Positions 1-7,089 of a stretch of DNA of 64,000 nucleotides are shown piece after piece. The position numbers and the translations under genes are program-made. Source of the DNA: a bacterium (GTDB lineage Bacteria > Hydrothermota > UBA3073 > JACQXS01 > JAQTXJ01); NCBI GenBank assembly GCA_028716385.1, contig JAQUPX010000004.1:194234-258233 (forward strand), written 5' to 3'. Every line of letters begins with the position of its first letter. Position 1 is the first letter of the stretch. The notes beneath the pieces were generated by a model. It did no database searches. It was given only the letters and a program-made list of their open reading frames with translations, and was not told the DNA's origin.

Positions 1-318
1 TTAGTATCTCCGGAAAACATATCCGAGTTATCGAGGGAAAGGTTGTCAACGATTGAGCAGGAGAGCGATGGTTTTAAGTTATCGGAGAAAGACCTTGCTC
101 TTCGTGGGCCGGGGGATTTTTTAGGAACGATGCAGCATGGGTTCCCTGAATTTAAGTTTGCGAATCTTACGAATGTGAAATTTATATCAGAGGTTAAGGA
201 TATTGCTTTTGGTATTGTAGAGAAAGACCCGTTATTAAAAGAGCCTCAAAACGAACCCATTGCAAAAGCGTTAAAAACTACATACGCAGACAAAGCAAAA
301 TTCCTTACCGCAGGTTAG
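1..318 (+). CDS. recG: ATP-dependent DNA helicase RecG, C-terminal fragment
   Basis: The reading frame is open from base 1 and ends at 318, so this is the last 105 codons of a gene that starts outside the window. The stretch 'SDGFKLSEKDLALRGPGDFL' followed by GT is the highly conserved motif near the C-terminus of RecG, the superfamily 2 helicase that remodels stalled replication forks and Holliday junctions. The helicase core motifs and the N-terminal wedge domain lie upstream and cannot be seen. Its stop codon overlaps by 4 nt the stop of the convergent lipoprotein gene on the other strand, so the two genes are packed tail to tail without room for a terminator. Confidence 0.95.
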   Translation, partial: LVSPENISELSRERLSTIEQESDGFKLSEKDLALRGPGDFLGTMQHGFPEFKFANLTNVKFISEVKDIAFGIVEKDPLLKEPQNEPIAKALKTTYADKAKFLTAG

Positions 319-812
319 TAGCTGGAAGTATCTGCTAGAAACCATGTAAGAGCAACGGGTGGCAATTCAAGTGTTTTTCCTATTCCAAGTGTTAATCCAC
401 CGCCGAGATCGAATATAGTATAGCCCGAGGCATTTTTATACAGCATAAATAGCCTAACATCTGCATATTCTACGTTCTTATAACCTGTAATAGTAGTCAC
501 GTCGGGATCTTGTCCAAGGAATATGGTATCAGCGAATTCTCCTTTTGAGTTAGTGTAAGTTTGTATATCAGCTCCCTTGTAAGGGACTTTAGAGTCCGGA
601 TCGCTTTCTACCCATACTTGAACTCCCGCAACCGGTTCTAAAAAATCCCAAGTATATACATAGTGTCCCGAATTATCGAGACTAGAATCAATTGGAATTG
701 CGTATTTGTATACTTTCCCTTTTATGATTGCATTTTTAGGGTCTTCCGTATTTTTTGTACAACCTATAAAAAAGAACATTACTGAAACTAAGAGTAAAAA
801 TCCTCTTTTCAT
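315..812 (-). CDS. Predicted lipoprotein, last gene of the pilus-type operon
   Basis: Predicted 165-aa lipoprotein. I chose the ATG at 812 because it is preceded by AAAGGAGGAATT, a strong ribosome binding site, and begins a signal peptide with lipobox 'FFFIGC'; a start at 845 would add 11 residues and overlap the upstream gene. The mature part has no family that I recognise; 'AIIKGKVYKY' near its start followed by 'VAGVQVWVES' and 'TNSKGEFADTIFLG' resembles a single carboxypeptidase-regulatory/Ig-like beta-sandwich (an 'intermolecular decoration' domain). It lies 26 nt after the Ig-like lipoprotein gene and is probably cotranscribed with it and with pilMN. Likely periplasmic or outer-membrane anchored. 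Function unknown. Confidence 0.8.
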   Translation of the reverse strand: MKRGFLLLVSVMFFFIGCTKNTEDPKNAIIKGKVYKYAIPIDSSLDNSGHYVYTWDFLEPVAGVQVWVESDPDSKVPYKGADIQTYTNSKGEFADTIFLGQDPDVTTITGYKNVEYADVRLFMLYKNASGYTIFDLGGGLTLGIGKTLELPPVALTWFLADTSSY

Positions 813-838
813 AATTCCTCCTTTTAATTTATATTTTT

Positions 839-2521
839 TTACCAAATAACTCCGTAAGCGTTTTGGGATTCGTTGCCATTTGGACTTGTTACGGTTACGG
901 ATAATTTACAATTTCGTGCTTCTATGGTATCGGGTTTATCATCCATAAGCGTAACGGAAAAGTTTGTCCAGTATGGGTCTTGAGTATCTAGAATAGTAAT
1001 ACTCGTTTGCCCTCGTAAATCGCCTGCATTAGTAGAAGTAGAGATAGTTGTGACTCCGCTTAAAGGATTACCGTTAAAATCATGTACACTGATTGCAAAT
1101 GCCTGACTTCCGCCATTTGATATATTGAAAGTTAGTGGTGTAAGTTCTAATTGAGTATTGCCAGTCCATAACAATCTTGTTGAATCTTTTAATGTGTTGC
1201 CAAATCCATCCTTTGTTTCTCCAAACACATAGAAAAATCCATTTGTAGTATTGGGCCATGGCGCACAAGTCAGAAGTGTATTACTTGTGAGACCTGTTAC
1301 TGTGCTTCCCATTCCTGTTTGAACTAAACCACATTGTGTGTTAAACCAGACTCCCGTGTTATTTTCGACAGTATTACCATGTTTATCTGCTACATATGCT
1401 GTTATTGTATTTGACACTCCTGCTATGTATAAGGCATAAGTATTAAGTTTAACAGGGTATATGTTAAAATGGGAAGAATCCGGTGGTCCACTAAGAATGA
1501 TAATTTGTTCAACAGATGTTGTAAGTGAAGTTCCCTGGACAATAGCTTTTATTCTAACCGGTCCGGATTTTGTGCCACTATTTAAGTATGTGCTAGCTAA
1601 AGCTAAATCCATTGAAGTAACGCTTGAAGTCGGGTATAGATATTCTCCTCCGCCGGGGCCACCTATAATCTCAAAAGTTACATTTTTTGTCCCGCTAATC
1701 GGTTTACCTGTTTTATCTCTAACCTGAAAAATTAACATTGAAGTCTCATTCTGCCCTGTTCCCTGAACTCCGATGTCAAGATTGTCTATTGCATATAAAA
1801 CTATACTTGCCGGGGCAGTATCTCCAAGGGTTGTTGTAAATAATACGTTTGTGCTATCGACTATTGAACCGTAGGTAACCTTTACGGTAGCTATTCCTGT
1901 GCTGTCGCCACTGATTAAAGTCGTTGTTACGTTACCTGAGGAGTCCGTAGTATCGGAGAATGGTGATATAGTTCCCATAGTAGTCGTAAAAAATACAGGG
2001 ATATTTATAGCCGGAGTATTATTTGTGTATTTTAAGAGAGCAGTTATTATAGAAGGATTACTTCCTCCGATAGCTATAGTTTGAGGGCTTGCAGTTATAG
2101 AACTTATATATATAGTGGTACTTCCGCCTGTAGAATAAAATTTGAGTTGAGCAACTTTTGATATACCTTCTGCAGAAACAGTTATTCTTGCCAGGCCTGC
2201 AGTTGCTAAGCTTGTGAGAGTAGCAGTTGCAACGCCATCCGAACCTGTTGTATCGGATGCAGTTATAGAACCCAGTGATGTAAGAAAACTCACCACCGTT
2301 CCGCTAACGCAGGTGCTATCGCTTTCTAATCTTACGAGAGCCGTTATCAGGCTTGTGCTGGTCCCATCTGCCAGCAGGCTATCTTTTTCAGAAGTAATAG
2401 TTATAAAGACATCTTTTGTAGTGGAAAGGAGAGTTTCCTTTTTTTTGCATCCGAATATTAAAAAAATAGAAACCAGAAAACATACCAAGCCAACGACTAC
2501 TAAATTTTTACTTTTAATCAT
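839..2521 (-). CDS. Lipoprotein with bacterial Ig-like (Big_1/invasin type) domains
   Basis: 560-aa protein with a signal peptide ending in lipobox 'LIFGC' followed by KKKE, so it is probably lipidated at about Cys25. Residues ~38-130 and ~140-235 are two Big_1-type domains, recognisable by 'SLLADGTSTSLITALV' and 'TGSDGVATATLTS' in the first and the parallel 'IAIGGSNPSIITALL' and 'TDSSGNVTTTLIS' in the second. Further Ig-like segments follow to the C-terminus. Such domains form rigid stalks on cell surfaces. Its ATG overlaps the stop of pilMN by 4 nt (ATGA), implying translational coupling to the pilus assembly gene. In classical type IV pilus operons pilO, pilP and pilQ follow pilN; no such genes are seen here. 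A pilus-associated role is inference only. Confidence 0.85.
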   Translation of the reverse strand: MIKSKNLVVVGLVCFLVSIFLIFGCKKKETLLSTTKDVFITITSEKDSLLADGTSTSLITALVRLESDSTCVSGTVVSFLTSLGSITASDTTGSDGVATATLTSLATAGLARITVSAEGISKVAQLKFYSTGGSTTIYISSITASPQTIAIGGSNPSIITALLKYTNNTPAINIPVFFTTTMGTISPFSDTTDSSGNVTTTLISGDSTGIATVKVTYGSIVDSTNVLFTTTLGDTAPASIVLYAIDNLDIGVQGTGQNETSMLIFQVRDKTGKPISGTKNVTFEIIGGPGGGEYLYPTSSVTSMDLALASTYLNSGTKSGPVRIKAIVQGTSLTTSVEQIIILSGPPDSSHFNIYPVKLNTYALYIAGVSNTITAYVADKHGNTVENNTGVWFNTQCGLVQTGMGSTVTGLTSNTLLTCAPWPNTTNGFFYVFGETKDGFGNTLKDSTRLLWTGNTQLELTPLTFNISNGGSQAFAISVHDFNGNPLSGVTTISTSTNAGDLRGQTSITILDTQDPYWTNFSVTLMDDKPDTIEARNCKLSVTVTSPNGNESQNAYGVIW

Positions 2522-4200
2522 TTGTCCTCCTTAATATCGGTTTTTTCCATATTATTTTTTTCTTTATCGGATTCTTTTTTAGCCGGAGATTTTGTTTTAT
2601 CTTCTACGAATTTAACTTTTACTTCAAATTCCGTAGTTTCGGTTCCTGCAATTTCGTTTCTTTGTGTATAAGAGAGTTTTACATCGGTAAAATACTGTGA
2701 AGTTTCTAGTTTCTGCATAAAGTTAGAGACTGCAAAGTTAGAGGTAGTTACACCGTGTATCAGAAAACCAATGTAACCAAGAGAATCTACATTATCTTCG
2801 GTTATTGCGGAAAGCCATGTATATTCAGGCAGCAAGCGATTAATTTCATCAAAAAACTTAATTCTTGCGTACTTTGGATTACTCAATTTTTTTATAATAG
2901 TAATCTTATCTGCTATTGCTTTTTCTTTTTGCATAAGCGCTTGCACTTCTGCTACTTTAGGAGCTAATTCTTTCAATTCTGTTTCTTTAGCGGCAATATT
3001 TTTCTTTATAAGGGCTTCTTTTCTTGATAATCCAAGACCTATAAGTCCAAGGATTAAAACAGCAACAAGCGGGATATAAATCAGAAATCCTGTTCTTAAA
3101 AAGTCTTTTAATTTATTTTTTTCAACTGCTCTTTCTTCCAGTGGGAGCAAGTTGATGTTTACTTTTTCCAGTTTTGAGATAGCGAGACCAATAGCTATAT
3201 CAAAAGCGGTTGGCACTTCAGGTGGAGTTGTTGCGCATTCTATAGTTTTCAAGGGATTACCAATTTCGCATTCTATTTTAAAATGTTCAGTAAATACTTC
3301 TTTAATTTCCTTTATTGTAGTGCCTCCGCCTCCGATGATTATGCCATTCCACTCGGAAATTTCCGGCAATACTCTTTCTATTCTGTTTAATAGTCTTTTG
3401 GCGGTACTATTTATTGTATTGGATGCAAGTTCTTCGTTTACATTTTCTATTTTTTCGCCTCTCAGGACTCTGCTTGCTTCTTCGGCTCTAATTCCACATA
3501 CTCTCTGGAGTTCTTCAACAAAAGAGCGGACTCCGAGGGGAATCTCATCGTCCATAAGATAAAAATTATCCTTAACGATTGTAATCAAAGTATGTTCAAA
3601 ACCTACATTTATAATTAAGTAAGTGCCTTCTTTTTTCACGTAATCATTTGCTTTATAAATAGCTTGTAAAACTATCGGTGCAATATCAATATTTACCGGG
3701 TTAAGTCCGGATTCTTTTAATACGTCTATCCATGGGTAGACGCTTTCATTTTTTACGGCAGTCAGCAATAGTTCGAATTGTCCTTGTTTATCCTGTAGCC
3801 TTTTGGAGTCCATAATAACTTCTTTTAAGTTAAAAGGAATATTTTCTATTGCCAATTTTTGAATAGTGTCATTTATTTCGCGGGGTTTGGGAGACTTAAT
3901 AGTTACTTTTTTAATAATTACATTTTTACCTGATACAATTATAGAAACGCTTTTCTTATCCAAACCGGTTTCTTTTATAAGGTTTTTGAAGCTTTCTACG
4001 AGTACTTCCCTATCCATAATTTCGCGGTCAACGATTATTTCAGGAAGTAATTTTACGACTCCGTATTTTTCGAGAATATATTTACCCGCTTTTTTCTTTA
4101 TTTGGGCAATTTTTATATAACGGGTGCCTATATCAAGGCCAATTGCGTAAGGTTCTCCCGTTAAAGATTTTTTTAGGTATTGGAATATTTTATTTTTCAT
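2518..4200 (-). CDS. PilM-PilN fusion, type IV pilus/type II secretion inner-membrane assembly protein
   Basis: 560 aa. Residues ~15-345 are a PilM-type actin-like ATPase: 'YAIGLDIGTRYIKIAQIK' is the phosphate-1 motif, and 'EWNGIIIGGGGTTI' the adenosine loop. Residues ~370-390 form one transmembrane helix ('YIPLVAVLILGLIGLGL'), followed by a coiled coil of ~45 residues and a ferredoxin-like PilN periplasmic domain ('LPEYTWLSAI', 'FMQKLETSQYFTDVKL'). PilM and PilN are usually separate proteins; PilM binds the cytoplasmic N-terminal tail of PilN, so a fusion is mechanically sensible. The last ~25 residues are Lys/Glu-rich and probably disordered. The ATG overlaps the upstream ATPase gene by 4 nt. 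Confidence 0.92.
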   Translation of the reverse strand: MKNKIFQYLKKSLTGEPYAIGLDIGTRYIKIAQIKKKAGKYILEKYGVVKLLPEIIVDREIMDREVLVESFKNLIKETGLDKKSVSIIVSGKNVIIKKVTIKSPKPREINDTIQKLAIENIPFNLKEVIMDSKRLQDKQGQFELLLTAVKNESVYPWIDVLKESGLNPVNIDIAPIVLQAIYKANDYVKKEGTYLIINVGFEHTLITIVKDNFYLMDDEIPLGVRSFVEELQRVCGIRAEEASRVLRGEKIENVNEELASNTINSTAKRLLNRIERVLPEISEWNGIIIGGGGTTIKEIKEVFTEHFKIECEIGNPLKTIECATTPPEVPTAFDIAIGLAISKLEKVNINLLPLEERAVEKNKLKDFLRTGFLIYIPLVAVLILGLIGLGLSRKEALIKKNIAAKETELKELAPKVAEVQALMQKEKAIADKITIIKKLSNPKYARIKFFDEINRLLPEYTWLSAITEDNVDSLGYIGFLIHGVTTSNFAVSNFMQKLETSQYFTDVKLSYTQRNEIAGTETTEFEVKVKFVEDKTKSPAKKESDKEKNNMEKTDIKEDK

Positions 4201-5402
4201 TGTATATAAGGTTTAAGCATTGCCCTCCTGAGCAATATTTCTTCTACTATTTTGTCTGAGGGGGCTTCATTTTTATATTTTGAATATGCTACTATTTCCT
4301 TGAAGATACCCTCAAGTTCTCTTACATTACTCATTACTTTTTCTGCTATTACCTTAACTATAGAATCCGAGATTTTTGCAGCTCTTGCTTTGAATTTCAA
4401 GATACTTATTCGTGTTTCAAGGTCCGGCGGGTCTATTCTTGCAATAAGACCGCCTTCAAATCTCGACTTGAGTCTTGCGGAAAGAGTTGGCAATTCTTTT
4501 GGTGGGCGGTCAGAAGTTACGACGATTTGTTTAGAGCTTAAAAATAAATCATTAAATATATTAAAAAAATGCTGTTGTGTAACTTCATCTCCTGCAATAA
4601 GACCTATATCATCAATAAGTAGAACATCTATCTTACTGAATCTTGATCTAAAACTTTCTAATTGTCTTGTTTCTACTGCTTGTTTAAGTTCCGTGGCAAA
4701 TCTATCGGATGAGTAATAAAGGGCTTTTCTCTGGCTTTGTCGTTCGATTATGTAATTCCAGATAGCCACTAATAAATGAGTTTTGCCCATCCCACAGTCT
4801 GAAAATATAAATAAGGGATTGCATTCTTCGGAGTAACTGCGGGCTACAGAAAGTGACATAGAATATGCAAAGTCATTACATTTTCCTGTTATGAAATTAT
4901 CAAAATTATATTTTTTAAGCGGAGTGAAATCAGCGGAACTTTCTTCTACTACTTCTTCCATTTCTTTTTCCGGCATATCCACGCCGTAGTATTTAAAGAT
5001 AAATTGTTCGATTTCGCTTTTAGGGGCAACAAAAGGTAGGATATCAAGGTAGGTTGCTTTTTTAAGGTTATCCATTGCTTCCCTGTCAAGAGGGTTCATC
5101 ATTACTACAGCTAAACTTGTGCCTGAGCTTATGATAGGAATAACTAAAAAATGTTTTACAATCCATGAGGGTATAATTTTTAATAATTCTTGTTCAGGGG
5201 TAAAGCTGGATAGGTCAAATGGGTAATATTCAAATTTACGCGTAAGGATTGTAAATAAAATATTTTCGTTAAAATAACCGGACTTTATAAGGTTTTCTTC
5301 TAATTCCCCGCCATTTTCCCATTGATGATTAATAGCGCTGTTTAGTTGTTCCTGGCTTAAAAGCCCAAGTTCAAGCATTATATCTACCACTGATTCCGGC
5401 AT
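4197..5402 (-). CDS. MshEN (GspE N-terminal) domain fused to a DnaA-type AAA+ ATPase
   Basis: 401 aa, two parts. Residues 1-~140 match the T2SSE_N/MshEN domain of PilB/GspE pilus ATPases: two helical motifs ('LELGLLSQEQLNSAINHQ', then 'GELEENLIKSGYFNENIL') and 'LLKIIPSWIVKHFLVIPI'. Residues ~160-385 are a DnaA domain III: Walker A 'SDCGMGKT' (201-208; first Gly replaced by Ser), Walker B 'VLLIDD' (260-265), sensor 1 'VVTSDRPPKEL', arginine finger in 'LKSRFEGGL' (R314), 'PPDLETRISIL' and sensor 2 'NVRELEG' (359-365). The DNA-binding domain IV of DnaA is absent, so it is not the replication initiator. It heads the operon with pilMN. Inference: a pilus regulator or non-canonical assembly ATPase. 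No clear ribosome binding site precedes the ATG. Confidence 0.88.
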   Translation of the reverse strand: MPESVVDIMLELGLLSQEQLNSAINHQWENGGELEENLIKSGYFNENILFTILTRKFEYYPFDLSSFTPEQELLKIIPSWIVKHFLVIPIISSGTSLAVVMMNPLDREAMDNLKKATYLDILPFVAPKSEIEQFIFKYYGVDMPEKEMEEVVEESSADFTPLKKYNFDNFITGKCNDFAYSMSLSVARSYSEECNPLFIFSDCGMGKTHLLVAIWNYIIERQSQRKALYYSSDRFATELKQAVETRQLESFRSRFSKIDVLLIDDIGLIAGDEVTQQHFFNIFNDLFLSSKQIVVTSDRPPKELPTLSARLKSRFEGGLIARIDPPDLETRISILKFKARAAKISDSIVKVIAEKVMSNVRELEGIFKEIVAYSKYKNEAPSDKIVEEILLRRAMLKPYIQ

Positions 5403-5448
5403 AAAGTTTATTTATAAATAATTAAATTAATAGACCTATATTTATATA

Positions 5449-5477
5449 AGACTATTTTAACTATATTTTTTTGTCAA
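5449..5477 (-). promoter_or_regulatory. Putative promoter of the MshEN-DnaA/pilMN operon
   Basis: On the minus strand TTGACA (5472-5477) is followed after 17 nt by TAGTCT (5449-5454). The -35 is perfect and the -10 weak. About 46 nt separate it from the ATG at 5402. It is the only good candidate in the 84 nt between mnmE and this operon. Confidence 0.5.
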
Positions 5478-5485
5478 ATGTTTTC

Positions 5486-6817
5486 TTATTTACCGATACA
5501 AAATTCTGAAAAAATTTGATTCAGAATAATTTCACTGGTTATTTCTCCTGTAAGTTCAGATAAGTATGTGATTGCTTCTTTTATTTCATAAGCTATGCAT
5601 TCAGGAGTTAAGTTTTTTATGCCTGATTGGGTTTTTTTAACGGAAGAATTCGCTTTTTTCAATATTTCAATATGCCTTGTTTTTGATAGCAATGGGGGGG
5701 TATTATCTAAAACTACTAATTTGGATATAGATTTAAGGATTGAATCCAGGTTATTTCCTTTTAAGGCAGAAACCGATAAAACAGGGAAATCGAAGTTTTT
5801 TGCTAAAATTTTTTGATGAGGTAAATCACATTTGTTAAAGATACCGATTACTTTTTTGTTCTTAATATGTTTCAAAAGATTAATATCTTCTTTTGTCACT
5901 CCTTTTGTTGCATCAAAAACAAATAAAACTCCATCGGACTCGCTTATTGCTTTTTGGGTTCTTTGCTGGCCTGCTATATCCATAGGATTATCAGTTGTCA
6001 TCAAACCTGCGGTATCAATAAGTTTTAAGGGTAATCCTTTAACATCTAACCATGCTTCTATTGTATCTCTGGTTGTTCCGGGGTATTTTGTAACGATTGC
6101 CTGTTCTTTCCCTAATAAGGAATTGAATATGCTTGATTTCCCGACATTTGCTTTTCCTATGATTGTAAAAGTTATTCCTTCTTTTAAGAATTTTCCTTGT
6201 TCGCTTGAAATCAAAAGTTTATTAATTGACCGGTGCACATCTTTTAACATAGGAGCGATATTTTGAATTTTTATTTCTTCTTCCGAGAACTCTATATCTG
6301 TTTCAAGGTTAGTTATTATTTCCAGTAGTTTATCTTTTAAATTCTTAATGTGGTCAGAAAGTTTTCCTTCAAGTTGATTTATTGCCATTGTCAGTGCTTT
6401 TTCTGATTTTGCCTGTATTATATCCAGGACTGCTTCTGCCTGGATGAGGTCTATTTTCCCTGCCATAAAAGCGCGTCTGGTGAATTCTCCGGGTTCTGCG
6501 AGTCTGGCGCCATTTTTGAGTACAGTTTCAAGTATATTCCTAAGGGGAACGACTCCGCTGTGAACATTTATTTCAATTGTATCTTCTGTTGTATAGGTGT
6601 GTGGTTTAAGCATTATCATCAGCAAGCATTCGTCTATTTTTTTGCCTGTAGTATCTATTATTTTTCCGTAATGGATAGTGTGGGTTTTAGCAAGGCCGGG
6701 TTTAATCTTACCTTTAAATATTTTATCCGCGATTTTCAGGGCTTTAGAGCCGGAAATTCTTATAATTCCAATTCCACCTTCACCTGAAGGAGTAGATATT
6801 GCAGCAATTGTATCCAT
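5486..6817 (-). CDS. mnmE: tRNA uridine-5-carboxymethylaminomethyl modification GTPase MnmE
   Basis: 443 aa when started at ATG 6817, where the conserved N-terminus 'MDTIAAISTPSGEGGIGIIR' begins; the longer frame to 6910 runs into a repeat element and is rejected. MnmE works with MnmG to modify wobble uridines of tRNAs. Seen: the N-terminal folate-binding domain, a helical domain, and an inserted G domain with G1 'GKANVGKS', 'DTAGL' and 'NKCD'. The invariant C-terminal 'FCIGK' is present, so the catalytic Cys is intact. A run of 7 G is found at 5694-5700. Single-gene unit convergent with nothing; the next gene upstream is divergent. mnmG is not in the window. Confidence 0.96.
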   Translation of the reverse strand: MDTIAAISTPSGEGGIGIIRISGSKALKIADKIFKGKIKPGLAKTHTIHYGKIIDTTGKKIDECLLMIMLKPHTYTTEDTIEINVHSGVVPLRNILETVLKNGARLAEPGEFTRRAFMAGKIDLIQAEAVLDIIQAKSEKALTMAINQLEGKLSDHIKNLKDKLLEIITNLETDIEFSEEEIKIQNIAPMLKDVHRSINKLLISSEQGKFLKEGITFTIIGKANVGKSSIFNSLLGKEQAIVTKYPGTTRDTIEAWLDVKGLPLKLIDTAGLMTTDNPMDIAGQQRTQKAISESDGVLFVFDATKGVTKEDINLLKHIKNKKVIGIFNKCDLPHQKILAKNFDFPVLSVSALKGNNLDSILKSISKLVVLDNTPPLLSKTRHIEILKKANSSVKKTQSGIKNLTPECIAYEIKEAITYLSELTGEITSEIILNQIFSEFCIGK

Positions 6818-6826
6818 ATAATAAGG

Positions 6827-6855
6827 TATTTTAAGGATATACAAAGTATTGTCAA
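6827..6855 (-). promoter_or_regulatory. Putative mnmE promoter
   Basis: Minus strand TTGACA (6850-6855), 17 nt spacer, AAAATA (6827-6832). The -10 is poor. Only 9 nt separate it from the ATG at 6817 and no Shine-Dalgarno sequence is seen, so the transcript may be almost leaderless. Confidence 0.35.
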
Positions 6856-6897
6856 CAACTCTATAAAAAAAATAGGAACTTTTGCACAGAACAAAAA

Positions 6898-7016
6898 GAC
6901 GCCCTGCCACAGCGGGGTAATCCGCCTTACACCAAGAAGATCGGCGTACAGGGAGGCGGACCGAACGCAGAGAACAGAATTAGCCACGAAAACACTAAAA
7001 CACTAAAAAGTGCACG
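6898..7016. repeat. GC-rich palindromic element followed by 'cacgaaaacactaaaacac' repeat
   Basis: 6898-6963 contains interleaved inverted repeats (GACGCCCTG against CGGCGTACAGGG, and TCCGCC against GGCGGA) in otherwise AT-rich DNA. 6975-7016 holds the short reiteration 'ccacgaaaacactaaaacac', of the same kind as the repeats at 9660-9840. Part of the 272-nt gap between the divergent mnmE and the SBBP gene. Confidence 0.55.
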
Positions 7017-7049
7017 AAAGAAAATAATTAAATTAAAGGAAGGTAAAAC

Positions 7050-7078
7050 TTGACAGGATAAAATATAAGTTACATATA
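7050..7078 (+). promoter_or_regulatory. Putative promoter of the SBBP propeller gene
   Basis: TTGACA at 7050-7055, 17 nt, CATATA at 7073-7078. Only 11 nt lie between the -10 and the ATG at 7090, leaving a leader of about 5 nt. Confidence 0.5.
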
Positions 7079-7089
7079 GAGAGATTAAG

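Noticed and set aside
4197-5402. Annotation as the chromosomal replication initiator DnaA with a nearby oriC
   Set aside because: Domain IV is missing, the N-terminus is an MshEN domain, and no cluster of DnaA boxes, dnaN or other origin genes is seen.
5694-5700. 7-G run in mnmE as a phase-variation tract
   Set aside because: Short, and located in a housekeeping gene where switching would be harmful.
6818-6910. Longer MnmE start at 6910
   Set aside because: The extra 31 residues are not conserved in MnmE and run into a GC-rich repeat; ATG 6817 gives the family N-terminus.
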